From NCBI GenBank assembly GCA_026419405.1, contig JANZZL010000027.1:1-41138 (forward strand): a stretch of DNA of 41,138 bases. Reading direction: 5' to 3'. The notes under the pieces are model-generated. The model ran no database searches. It saw only the letters and a list, made by a program, of their open reading frames with translations, and was not told where the DNA came from. Shown here piece after piece: positions 7,507-16,919 of the stretch (within the stretch, counting starts at the first letter, position 1; each line of letters opens with the position of its first letter). Made by a program: the position numbers and the translations under genes. The stretch is from Paracoccaceae bacterium (GTDB lineage: Bacteria > Pseudomonadota > Alphaproteobacteria > Rhodobacterales > Rhodobacteraceae).

Positions 7507-8447
7507 TGCTCGGCAAGACCGCAGGCGGCCTGTTCTGGATGTTCCGCTACCTCGAGCGCAGCGAGAACACCGCGCGCCTGATCGATGCGGGATTCCGCAT
7601 GGCGCTGGTCCGGGGCGGGGCGCTCGCGGAGGAATGGGCCTCGGTCATCGACACCGCGGGCGCACGCGCCGCCTACCTTGCCAAGCACGGCAGCTTCGAG
7701 GGTCCGCTCGTCGTCGACTTCCTGCTGCGCGATCCCGAGAACCCCTCGTCCGTCGTCTCGGCGATCGAGGCGGCACGGTCGAACGCGCGCCTGGTGCGGA
7801 CGGCGCTGACGCGCGAGGTCTGGGAGGCGACGAACGAGGCCTGGATGGCGCTGAAGGAGGCGTTGCGGCGCCCGGTGCGCGAGCCCGACCTGCCCCATGT
7901 GCTCGAGCTCGTCCGCCAGCGCAGCGCCCTGGTGCGCGGCGCGCTGCACGGCTCGATGCTGCGCAACGACGGCTACGACTTCGCCCGCATCGGCACCTTC
8001 CTCGAACGGGCCGACAACACCGCCCGGATCCTCGACGTGAAGTACTACGTGCTGCTGCCCTCGCTCGCGCAGATCGGCTCCTCGCTCGACAACATGCAGT
8101 GGGAGACGGTGCTGCGCTCGGTCGCCGGGCAGCGCGCCTACCGCTGGCTGACCGGCGGCGAGATCATGCCGATGGGCATTGCCGAATTCGTGATCCTCGA
8201 CAGGCGCATGCCCCGCAGCCTCGCCTTCTCGGTGGCCAAGCTCGCCAACAACCTCGGCTACCTCGAACGCGAATACGGGATGCGCCACCGCTGCCACGAC
8301 ATGGTCGCCGCACTTCACGCGGGCCTCTCCGGGCAGACGATCGACGCGATCTTCGAGCACGGCCTGCACGAGTTCCTGACCGGATTCCTGCGCGACATCG
8401 CCGCGCTCGGCCTGCAGATCGAGCAGGACTACCGCTTCTACGGCTGA
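7506..8447 (+). CDS. Alpha-E domain protein (DUF403, Anbu cluster)
   Basis: The protein has 313 residues and starts inside the stop of the ATP-grasp gene (TGATG). It is all-helical, with no signal peptide or membrane segment. It belongs to the alpha-E family, which nearly always sits beside the permuted ATP-grasp and in some genomes is fused to it. Two related helices carry the family fingerprint: YLERSENTARLIDAGF near the N-terminus (about residues 15-30) and FLERADNTARILDVKY (about 165-180), which suggests an internal duplication. No catalytic residues are established; a partner or substrate-carrier role for the ATP-grasp enzyme is inferred from constant linkage. The transglutaminase gene follows after 4 bases. 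Confidence 0.92.
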   Translation: MLGKTAGGLFWMFRYLERSENTARLIDAGFRMALVRGGALAEEWASVIDTAGARAAYLAKHGSFEGPLVVDFLLRDPENPSSVVSAIEAARSNARLVRTALTREVWEATNEAWMALKEALRRPVREPDLPHVLELVRQRSALVRGALHGSMLRNDGYDFARIGTFLERADNTARILDVKYYVLLPSLAQIGSSLDNMQWETVLRSVAGQRAYRWLTGGEIMPMGIAEFVILDRRMPRSLAFSVAKLANNLGYLEREYGMRHRCHDMVAALHAGLSGQTIDAIFEHGLHEFLTGFLRDIAALGLQIEQDYRFYG

Positions 8448-8451
8448 GCCC

Positions 8452-9255
8452 ATGCGCCTGAAGGTCATCCACCGCACCTGCTATGCCTACGAGAAGCCGC
8501 TGTCCTACGGGCTGCAGGAACTGCGGCTCACGCCCAAGTCGCGCCCCGGCCAGACCGTGCTGCGCTGGACAACGCGGATCGAGGGCGGCCGGCGCGAGGC
8601 CGAGTTCGACGACCATCACATGAACCACGTGATGCTGATCTCGTTTGCCGGCGAGGGGCACAGCATCGTGGTGACCTCGGAGGGCGAGGTCGAGACCGAG
8701 GACACCGCCGGCATCGTCGGGCGGCACCAGGGCTTCGCGCCGCTCTGGCTGTTCGAGCGGCAGACGGACCTGACCCGCGCCGGGCCGCTGACGCGGCGGC
8801 TGATCCGCGGGCTGGCGGCCGAGGTTCCCGAGGTGCTGCCGCGCCTGCACGAACTCTCGCGCCGGATCCTGGCGGCCGTGTCCTATCGGGTCGGCGCGAC
8901 CGACCCCTGCACCACGGCCGAACTGGCGCTCGAGCATGGCCATGGCGTCTGCCAGGACCATGCGCACATCTTCATCGCGGCCGCGCGCGCGATGGGCATC
9001 CCGGCGCGCTACGTCTCGGGATACCTGATGCTCGACGACCGCGTGCACCAGGAAGCCAGCCATGCCTGGGCCGAGGCGCATGTCGAGGGGCTCGGCTGGG
9101 TCGGGTTCGACGTCTCGAACGGGATCTCGCCGGATGCGCGCTACATCCGCGTGGCGACCGGTCTCGACTACCGCGAGGCGGCACCGGTCTCGGGGCTGCG
9201 CTTCGGCGACCACGGCGCGGAAAGCCTTGCGGTCGATATCCAGGTGCAGCAGTAA
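8452..9255 (+). CDS. Transglutaminase-like cysteine protease/transferase (Anbu cluster)
   Basis: The protein has 267 residues. The N-terminal part (about 1-110) is the beta-rich domain typical of bacterial transglutaminase-like proteins of this cluster, and the catalytic core follows. The triad is visible as Cys167 in GHGVCQDHAH, His204 in ASHAWAEAH and Asp220 in GFDVSNG. There is no signal peptide, so it is predicted cytoplasmic. The fold cleaves or forms amide bonds; the substrate is unknown. It starts 4 bases after the alpha-E stop and precedes the Anbu gene by 24 bases, so the set is probably one operon. Chemistry opposite to, or following, that of the ATP-grasp ligase is plausible but inferred. 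Confidence 0.93.
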   Translation: MRLKVIHRTCYAYEKPLSYGLQELRLTPKSRPGQTVLRWTTRIEGGRREAEFDDHHMNHVMLISFAGEGHSIVVTSEGEVETEDTAGIVGRHQGFAPLWLFERQTDLTRAGPLTRRLIRGLAAEVPEVLPRLHELSRRILAAVSYRVGATDPCTTAELALEHGHGVCQDHAHIFIAAARAMGIPARYVSGYLMLDDRVHQEASHAWAEAHVEGLGWVGFDVSNGISPDARYIRVATGLDYREAAPVSGLRFGDHGAESLAVDIQVQQ

Positions 9256-9279
9256 GATGCGCGGCCGGGAGAGCTCGAG

Positions 9280-10053
9280 ATGACCTATTGCGTCGCGCTG
9301 CGGATGGACAGGGGCCTGGTGTTCATGTCCGACACCCGCACCAATGCGGGCGTCGACAACATCTCGGTCTTCCGCAAGATGCATTCCTGGGCCGCGGAGG
9401 ACCGGTTCATCACGGTCCTGACGGCCGGCAACCTCGCGACCACGCAGGCCGTGATCAGCCTGCTGGACGAGAGGTCGAAGGCGGTCGGCGAACGGGTGCC
9501 CTCGGTGCTCGGCCAACCCTCGATGTTCCAGGTCGCCCGCCTCGTCGGCGACACGCTGAGGGAGGTGATCAAGGCCAACGCGGGCGACGGCCAGGCGGCG
9601 GATTCCTCGTTCAACGCGACCCTGATCCTCGGGGGCCAGGTCGGCGACGGCGAGCCGAGGCTGTTCCTCATCTACCCCGAGGGCAACTTCATCGAGGCCT
9701 CGGACGACACGCCCTTCTTCCAGATCGGCGAGATGAAGTACGGCCGCCCGATCATCGTGCGCGCCTTCGATCCGGCGATGAGCTTCGCCGACGCGATCAA
9801 GCTCCTGCTGGTGAGTTTCGACTCGACCATCAAGGCCAACCTCTCGGTGGGCCTGCCGATCGACTACCTCGTCTACGAGGCGGGCACGCACCGCGCCGCG
9901 CACGAGGGGCGCATCCAGGCCGACGACCCCTACTTCCAGAAGATCTCCTCGGGCTGGGGCGAGGCGCTGCGGCGGGCCTTCGACAGCCTGCCGCCCTTCG
10001 AGATCCCCGACCGGGCGCCGGCGGAGGCTAGCACTGGCGCGCCAGCACCATGA
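9280..10053 (+). CDS. Anbu proteasome-like N-terminal nucleophile hydrolase
   Basis: The protein has 257 residues and belongs to the proteasome-type protease group called Anbu or BPH, a relative of HslV and the 20S beta subunit. Removal of Met1 would expose Thr2 as the nucleophile (MTYCVALRM). The supporting residues Asp18 (FMSDTRTNAG) and Lys33 (VFRKMH) are in place, so the active site looks intact. No HslU- or Mpa-like unfoldase is encoded in the window. Anbu forms open helical or ring assemblies in the cytoplasm; its natural substrate is unknown, and peptides made by the neighbouring ligase are a reasonable guess. Its 3' end overlaps the convergent CAP gene by 26 bases. Confidence 0.94.
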   Translation: MTYCVALRMDRGLVFMSDTRTNAGVDNISVFRKMHSWAAEDRFITVLTAGNLATTQAVISLLDERSKAVGERVPSVLGQPSMFQVARLVGDTLREVIKANAGDGQAADSSFNATLILGGQVGDGEPRLFLIYPEGNFIEASDDTPFFQIGEMKYGRPIIVRAFDPAMSFADAIKLLLVSFDSTIKANLSVGLPIDYLVYEAGTHRAAHEGRIQADDPYFQKISSGWGEALRRAFDSLPPFEIPDRAPAEASTGAPAP

Positions 10054-10507
10054 CCCAGCGCCGCCCGCCGCCCTGGCCGGGCTGCGGTTCGACGACCGCG
10101 ACGCCCACGCTGTTCACCCGGCCGTTCATCATGTTCTGGAAGTGCTTGGGCGACTCCATCCAGATGCGGAAGGTCCGGTCGGCGCTGGGGTAGCCCATGG
10201 CGATGTTCTCGGCGGTGACGCGGGCGCAGACCCCGGCGGCCTTGACGCGCCGCATCGGCGTCGAGCCGTTCGGCGCGACGTGCGAGAAGTAGTTGCGCTG
10301 CACCATGTCGCAGGCATGGCGGCCGGCGACCTGCGCGAGACCGGTCGAGTAGTTCAGCGGCCGCAGCCCCCGGCGCTGGCGTTCGGCGTTCATCATCTGC
10401 CCGATCTCGCGGGCCATCTGCTCGGCCCCCGCGGGGGCGCGGCAGTCGGCGGCCGCGGGCATCGCAAGCCCGAGCGTCAGTAGCAAGGCGGCGGCAAGTC
10501 GGATCAT
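10028..10507 (-). CDS. Secreted CAP-domain (SCP/PR-1) protein
   Basis: The protein has 159 residues. Two ATGs (10513 and 10507) are near the GAGGAG ribosome site; the one at 10507 is chosen because its spacing is 7 bases, while the first leaves only 1. A Sec signal peptide (IRLAAALLLTLGLAMPAAA) precedes a single CAP domain with the usual landmarks: MMNAERQRRGLRPLNYS, the HACDM helix, FSHVAPNGSTPMRR, the ENIAMG strand and IWMESPKHFQNMM. Four cysteines suggest disulfides in the periplasm. Bacterial CAP proteins have no agreed activity; lipid binding or proteolysis has been proposed for relatives. It is convergent with the Anbu gene and diverges from the DUF4329 gene across a 19-bp palindrome. 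Confidence 0.9.
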   Translation of the reverse strand: MIRLAAALLLTLGLAMPAAADCRAPAGAEQMAREIGQMMNAERQRRGLRPLNYSTGLAQVAGRHACDMVQRNYFSHVAPNGSTPMRRVKAAGVCARVTAENIAMGYPSADRTFRIWMESPKHFQNMMNGRVNSVGVAVVEPQPGQGGGRRWVMVLARQC

Positions 10508-10579
10508 CCCCATGCTCCTCGTGTGGTGGCCGGTGGCAAGGCAGCGCACACCCGGCAACAACACTCCGCATCCCGGGCG

Positions 10580-10598
10580 GCACGCAACGGTTGCGTGC
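10580..10598. promoter_or_regulatory. 19-bp palindrome between divergent CAP and DUF4329 genes
   Basis: The arms GCACGCAAC and GTTGCGTGC are perfect 9-bp complements around a single central G. It lies 72 bases upstream of the CAP start and 67 bases upstream of the DUF4329 start, where a shared operator would be expected. I do not recognise the regulator. A dimeric helix-turn-helix protein is the simplest reading. Confidence 0.5.
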
Positions 10599-10665
10599 AA
10601 GCTTGGCGAAAACTGGGCGGAGGTTTGCTCGACAGGTGGCAGGACCGCCCGGTAATGTCGCCGGC

Positions 10666-11238
10666 ATGAGCCGCGCCCTCCCCCCGCCGACCCCGATACC
10701 GACGGCAACACCGACGGGCCGCCGTCTGGCCGCCGTGCTCGCCGTGGTGATTCTGGCGGGGCCGGCCCCGGCGCAGACCGAGGAGGAGATCGCCTTCGCC
10801 CGGTCGCTGCTCGAGCGGCTCCAGATCCGTTCGATCATCGAGAACCGCGAATACTGCGGCTACATCGGCCGCGACCACCGGGGCGGGCTGGTCGCGAGCA
10901 AGCCGCGGCGCGGAAAGTACAATTCCTGCGACATCGGATCGCCGCCGCCGCTGATGCGGGTGATCGCGAGCTACCACACGCACGCCGGCTTCGATGCCGA
11001 CCACATCAACGAGATCCCCTCGCTTCAGGATCTGACCTCGGACATCGAGGCCCGCACCGACGGCTATGTCTCGACGCCGGGCGGGCGGCTGTGGTTCTCG
11101 GACCATGCGGCGCAGGAGGTCCGGCAGATCTGCGGCCCCGGCTGCCTGCCGCAGGACCCGGTCTTCCGGCCGGGCAAGGCCGAGAAGGTGCGGCGGAGCT
11201 ACTCGCTGCGCGAGCTCGAACGCCTGATGGGCCCCTGA
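10666..11238 (+). CDS. Secreted DUF4329 protein with JAMM-like motif
   Basis: The protein has 190 residues from the ATG at 10666. A proline-rich N-terminus is followed by a hydrophobic signal (about 20-37, ending in PAQ). The DUF4329 core includes SYHTHAGFDADHINEIPS and the TDGYVSTPGGRLWF strand. Glu62 in EYCGYIG, His104 and His106 in HTH, Ser119 and Asp122 resemble the JAB1/MPN metalloprotease pattern (E, then H-x-H, then S-x2-D), although the spacer between HxH and S is 12 rather than the usual 7. Cys64, Cys88, Cys156 and Cys160 could form disulfides in the periplasm. Zinc isopeptidase activity is an inference from the motif only. It diverges from the CAP gene. Confidence 0.82.
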   Translation: MSRALPPPTPIPTATPTGRRLAAVLAVVILAGPAPAQTEEEIAFARSLLERLQIRSIIENREYCGYIGRDHRGGLVASKPRRGKYNSCDIGSPPPLMRVIASYHTHAGFDADHINEIPSLQDLTSDIEARTDGYVSTPGGRLWFSDHAAQEVRQICGPGCLPQDPVFRPGKAEKVRRSYSLRELERLMGP

Positions 11239-11254
11239 GGGGCGGCGGCGCCGC

Positions 11255-11884
11255 TCACCCCGCCGCGGCGGCGGCCGCGATCTCGTCGGCGAGCGCCTCG
11301 ACCTCGGCGGTCCATGCCCCCCGGCCGGCCTCGAGCGCGCCGAGGCCGCGGCCGAGCGCCTCGGCGTAGACCACCCGGTTTCCCAGCACGGTCGCCGCCC
11401 GGCCGGCGTCGAGCGCCGAGATGCCGGCGGCGATCTCGCCGGCAAGGCGCGTGCCCGCCCGCGCGCGGTTGAGGACGATCAGCGCCGGGCGCCGCTCGCG
11501 GCGGGCAAGGTCCAGCACCGCCTCGGTCGCCCAGAGGTCGACCTGGCTCATCGCCACGGGCACCACGACCAGGCTGCTCTCGCGCAGCGCCGGCCTGAGG
11601 TCGGCATCGACCTTGGGCGGGGTATCGACGATCACCCAGTCATGCGCCCCGCGCAGCTTCTCGCATTCGTAGCCCACCCCCCAGGCCGAGGCGGTGGAAA
11701 AGGCCATGCCGGGGTCGCCCCTCTCGCGGCGGGCCATGAACCAGCGGCCGAGCGAGCCCTGCGGATCGGTGTCGAGCAGCGCCACGCTCTGCCCGCGCCG
11801 GGCGAAGGCGACGGCGAGGTTCGCGGCCAGCGTCGTCTTGCCCGAGCCGCCCTTCTGCTGCGCGAGGGCGATGACGTGTCCCAC
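11255..11884 (-). CDS. ParA/MinD-family ATPase
   Basis: The protein has 209 residues. The GTG at 11884 is chosen because GGAGG lies 9 bases upstream and the first strand (HVIALAQQKGGSGKTT) follows directly. The deviant Walker A box KGGSGKTT (residues 11-18), the LLDTDPQGSLGRW segment and the VIVDTPP strand place it in the ParA/MinD/MipZ group of dimerising ATPases that position DNA, proteins or complexes in the cell. It is short, lacks the N-terminal helix-turn-helix of plasmid ParA, and no parB lies beside it, so it is probably an orphan positioning ATPase rather than a partition protein. Its cargo is unknown. Confidence 0.88.
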   Translation of the reverse strand: MGHVIALAQQKGGSGKTTLAANLAVAFARRGQSVALLDTDPQGSLGRWFMARRERGDPGMAFSTASAWGVGYECEKLRGAHDWVIVDTPPKVDADLRPALRESSLVVVPVAMSQVDLWATEAVLDLARRERRPALIVLNRARAGTRLAGEIAAGISALDAGRAATVLGNRVVYAEALGRGLGALEAGRGAWTAEVEALADEIAAAAAAG

Positions 11885-12111
11885 GGCGAGGGTCCTCCGT
11901 TCCGGACGCGCCTTCAGAACAGCATTTCTGCCGCGCCGCCGCAATGTCTTTCCGCGACGCAGCGACGCCCTCCCCGAGAGCGGACGCGACCTTCGGGTTG
12001 AGCCGACCATGCCCGATCGCGCCGTCGCCGGCCGGTCGGGCGGAGCCGGACCGGCCCGCCGGCAGCGGCGGTCGCACGACACCTTCGGCCCGGTCCGTCC
12101 CGACCCTGACG

Positions 12112-12723
12112 TCAGATCAGCCGGTAGTCCCGCGCGCGCTGCACCGCCTCGCCCGGCGACCGGGCGAGCAGGCTCTCGCACAGATCGCGCACCGCCCGTT
12201 CCGCGGCCTGGACCGGAACGCCCAGCCGCTCGGCCACCTCCGGCACCGCGTCCGTGCCGGCGAGGATGCCGAGCAGGGCGACCTGATCCGGCGAGAGCTG
12301 CGCCGGCGGCGCCGTCCGCTCGTGCAGGTCGGCGACGATGGCGCGGACCGCCTCGATCTCGGCATCGGTGAACTCGCGGTCGCGGCGGCTGAACGAACAC
12401 ACGGTGAGCGCCCCGCGCGGCCCGAGGGCGACCGAGGCGCCGTGGCGCAGCCCGTGCCGGGCAGCGCGGCGGAAGATGCCGAACGGGTCGGGCAGCAGCG
12501 GCGAACTCCAGCGGATGCTCCCGCCCACGGTCATCGCCCAGGTGGTCACCGGGTCGCGCAGCACGTAGCCCTTCGAGGTGTATTCGTCGATCCAGGCCTG
12601 CGGGTAGGTGTGGAAGGACATCAGCGGCGAGGCGCCGCGGATGCGCAGCGCCAGGAAGTAGCCGGCCTCGGCGATCGCCCCGATCTCGGGCAGGCGTCGG
12701 TCGATGTAGTCGAACGTGTTCAT
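12112..12723 (-). CDS. LuxR-type regulator with autoinducer-binding domain (solo)
   Basis: The protein has 203 residues. The N-terminal two thirds match the acyl-homoserine-lactone binding domain: a W-x3-Y pair in WIDEY, the DPV motif ([12 protein letters not shown]) and a following IRW tryptophan are present in the usual order. The C-terminal about 55 residues ([14 protein letters not shown]...VAERLGV) occupy the position of the LuxR helix-turn-helix but are divergent, especially in the recognition helix, so DNA binding needs testing. No luxI-type synthase is in the window, which makes it a LuxR solo here. It is expected to be a cytoplasmic quorum-sensing or signal-sensing regulator; ligand and targets are unknown. 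Confidence 0.82.
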   Translation of the reverse strand: MNTFDYIDRRLPEIGAIAEAGYFLALRIRGASPLMSFHTYPQAWIDEYTSKGYVLRDPVTTWAMTVGGSIRWSSPLLPDPFGIFRRAARHGLRHGASVALGPRGALTVCSFSRRDREFTDAEIEAVRAIVADLHERTAPPAQLSPDQVALLGILAGTDAVPEVAERLGVPVQAAERAVRDLCESLLARSPGEAVQRARDYRLI

Positions 12724-12841
12724 GCGGTCTGCCCCCACGCTCGCCGGCGGTCGCACGCCGGCGGTTGTCCGCTGCACCGGCGGCAGGCTACGCCGGTTTC
12801 GTGGCGTCAATGGGGCAGCGTGTCATGGCCGGGCAAGGGGG

Positions 12842-12919
<78 letters not shown>

Positions 12920-12928
12920 AACAGGCGC

Positions 12929-12959
12929 GCTATGTGGCCGAAGCGCCGGGCCTTGTCAA
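12929..12959 (-). promoter_or_regulatory. Probable promoter of tRNA-Ala
   Basis: On the minus strand a perfect TTGACA (12959-12954) is followed by CATAGC (12934-12929) after 19 bases, or CACATA (12936-12931) after 17. The predicted start is a few bases before the tRNA 5' end. The -35 is convincing; the -10 is weak, as is common for strong tRNA promoters in alphaproteobacteria. Confidence 0.5.
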
Positions 12960-12978
12960 GCGCCGGCGCCGGGGCGGG

Positions 12979-13425
12979 TCAGGCCCGCTGCGCCAGACCC
13001 TCGAGCGCGAACTGGACGATCGCCTGCGCCGGCCGCGCACCTGCCGAACGCGCCACCTCGCGGCCGCCCTGGAACCGGATCAGGGTCGGGATCCCGCGGA
13101 TGTCGAAGCGGACGGAGGCCGCCGGCTCGCGCTCGGTGTTGATCTTCACGAGCCGCGCGCGGCCCTTGAGCGCGGCGGCCGCCCGCTCGAACTCGGGCGC
13201 CATCGCCCGGCAGGGGCCGCACCACGGCGCCCAGAAGTCGGCCACCAGCGGCAGGCCGTCGGAACGGGCGGCCTTCTCGAGCGTGGCGAGGTCCACCTCG
13301 GTCACCCGCCCATCGACGAGCGGCTCGCCGCAGCTGCCGCATTTCGGCGCCGCGTCGAGCCTCTCGCCCGGAACCCGGTTCACCTGCCCGCACCGCAGGC
13401 AGGTCAGCTTCACGCCATCGGCCAT
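12979..13425 (-). CDS. trxC: Thioredoxin 2 (zinc-binding thioredoxin TrxC)
   Basis: The protein has 148 residues, the usual TrxC length. The N-terminal zinc finger has Cys9, Cys12, Cys29 and Cys32. The thioredoxin fold follows with the redox centre WCGPC (Cys69, Cys72) and the cis-proline loop RGIPTLI. It reduces protein disulfides and persulfides in the cytoplasm using thioredoxin reductase; zinc-type Trx2 is typically induced by oxidative or sulfur stress. The ATG at 13425 has an AAGGGGG ribosome site. A near-consensus promoter overlapped by a perfect palindrome lies directly upstream, so tight repression is likely. It is followed by the tRNA-Ala gene and diverges from a broken small ORF. 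Confidence 0.96.
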   Translation of the reverse strand: MADGVKLTCLRCGQVNRVPGERLDAAPKCGSCGEPLVDGRVTEVDLATLEKAARSDGLPLVADFWAPWCGPCRAMAPEFERAAAALKGRARLVKINTEREPAASVRFDIRGIPTLIRFQGGREVARSAGARPAQAIVQFALEGLAQRA

Positions 13426-13439
13426 GATCCACCCCCTTC

Positions 13440-13459
13440 ATATTCGATGTTTCGAATAT
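13440..13459. promoter_or_regulatory. SqrR/BigR-type operator (ATTC-N8-GAAT palindrome) over the trxC promoter
   Basis: The perfect 8-bp arms ATATTCGA and TCGAATAT surround TGTT. Read as ATATTC-N8-GAATAT it matches the site recognised by ArsR-family persulfide repressors of the SqrR/BigR type. It overlaps the trxC -10 hexamer and predicted start site, the classic position for a repressor. The AT-richness stands out sharply from the surrounding DNA. Confidence 0.7.
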
Positions 13460-13483
13460 AATATCGGCGGGGCGGCTTTCCAA
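13455..13483 (-). promoter_or_regulatory. trxC: trxC promoter
   Basis: On the minus strand TTGGAA (13483-13478) and TATATT (13460-13455) are separated by exactly 17 bases and match the sigma-70 hexamers at 4 of 6 and 5 of 6 positions. Transcription would start near 13448, inside the palindrome and about 20 bases before the trxC ATG. Confidence 0.65.
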
Positions 13484-13494
13484 GGAGGGGCCCG

Positions 13495-13695
13495 ATGCAG
13501 CCTGTGCCGTTCCGGGAGCTGCCCGAGGACCGGCAGGGCGCGCTGCGCGAAGCCTGAGCGGCAGAGATGGCGCGCCAGGGAACGACCTGCTCGCCGGAGG
13601 AGAAGGTCAGCCGCCTTGCCGCATGGCGCGCGCCACGGGGGTTCGTGCTCGCCGCGGAAGACCTGCCGCGCCGCCGGCGCGACCCGGCAGGCTGA
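13495..13695 (+). pseudogene. Small ORF interrupted by an in-frame TGA
   Basis: An ATG at 13495 sits 5 bases after a strong AAGGAGG site and opens a frame reading [20 protein letters not shown], then TGA (13555-13557). The same frame continues without further stops for 45 more codons ([17 protein letters not shown]...LPRRRR) to a TGA at 13693-13695. A single TGG-to-TGA change would restore one 66-residue protein; REAWAAEMARQ would be a natural helix. I do not recognise a named family. Either the gene is dead, or only the 42-residue part from the ATG at 13567 is made, or there is a sequence error. It diverges from trxC, and its start lies beside the trxC promoter. Confidence 0.5.
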
Positions 13696-13698
13696 GGC

Positions 13699-16539
<2,841 letters not shown>

Positions 16540-16545
16540 GATGCG

Positions 16546-16905
16546 CTACCCGATCATCGCGTTGTAGGCGGCCTCGTCCATGTAGCCGTCAAGGTCGGCC
16601 ATGCTGGCCGGCCGCATCCTGAAGAACCAGGCCGCGCCCATCGGATCCTCGTTCACCAGGCCGGGGCTGTCGGCGAGAGCGGAGTTCACCTCGACGATCT
16701 CGCCGTCAAGCGGGGCGAGGATGTCCGAGGCGGCCTTGACGCTCTCGATCACCACCACCTCCTCGCCCTTCGAGACGCTCCGCCCGGCTTCGGGCAGCTC
16801 CACGAAGACGATGTCGCCGAGCTGCTCGGCGGCATGTTTCGTGATGCCCACGGTCACCAGCTCGCCCTCGGGCTTCAGCCATTCGTGTTCCTCGGTGAAC
16901 TTCAT
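16546..16905 (-). CDS. gcvH: Glycine cleavage system H protein
   Basis: The protein has 119 residues from the ATG at 16905 ([10 protein letters not shown], the canonical start, with AAAGGG 9 bases upstream). An in-frame ATG at 16914 would add three residues but sits directly against that ribosome site. The lipoyl attachment lysine is in [12 protein letters not shown] (about Lys57), and the [19 protein letters not shown] strand pair is typical. It carries the aminomethyl intermediate between GcvP, GcvT and lipoamide dehydrogenase. It lies 14 bases after gcvT and 6 before gcvP. Confidence 0.97.
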   Translation of the reverse strand: MKFTEEHEWLKPEGELVTVGITKHAAEQLGDIVFVELPEAGRSVSKGEEVVVIESVKAASDILAPLDGEIVEVNSALADSPGLVNEDPMGAAWFFRMRPASMADLDGYMDEAAYNAMIG

Positions 16906-16919
16906 GTCGCTCATCCCTT

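Noticed and set aside
9280-10053. HslV of the HslUV protease
   Set aside because: The sequence fits Anbu in length and N-terminus, no hslU is adjacent, and the neighbours are the standard Anbu partners.
11255-11884. Chromosome partition ParA
   Set aside because: No parB, parS-like repeat or origin feature is nearby and the protein is short; an orphan ParA-family ATPase is safer.
13555-13557. TGA read as selenocysteine
   Set aside because: No SECIS-like hairpin is evident just downstream, and no redox motif surrounds the codon; tryptophan would fit better.
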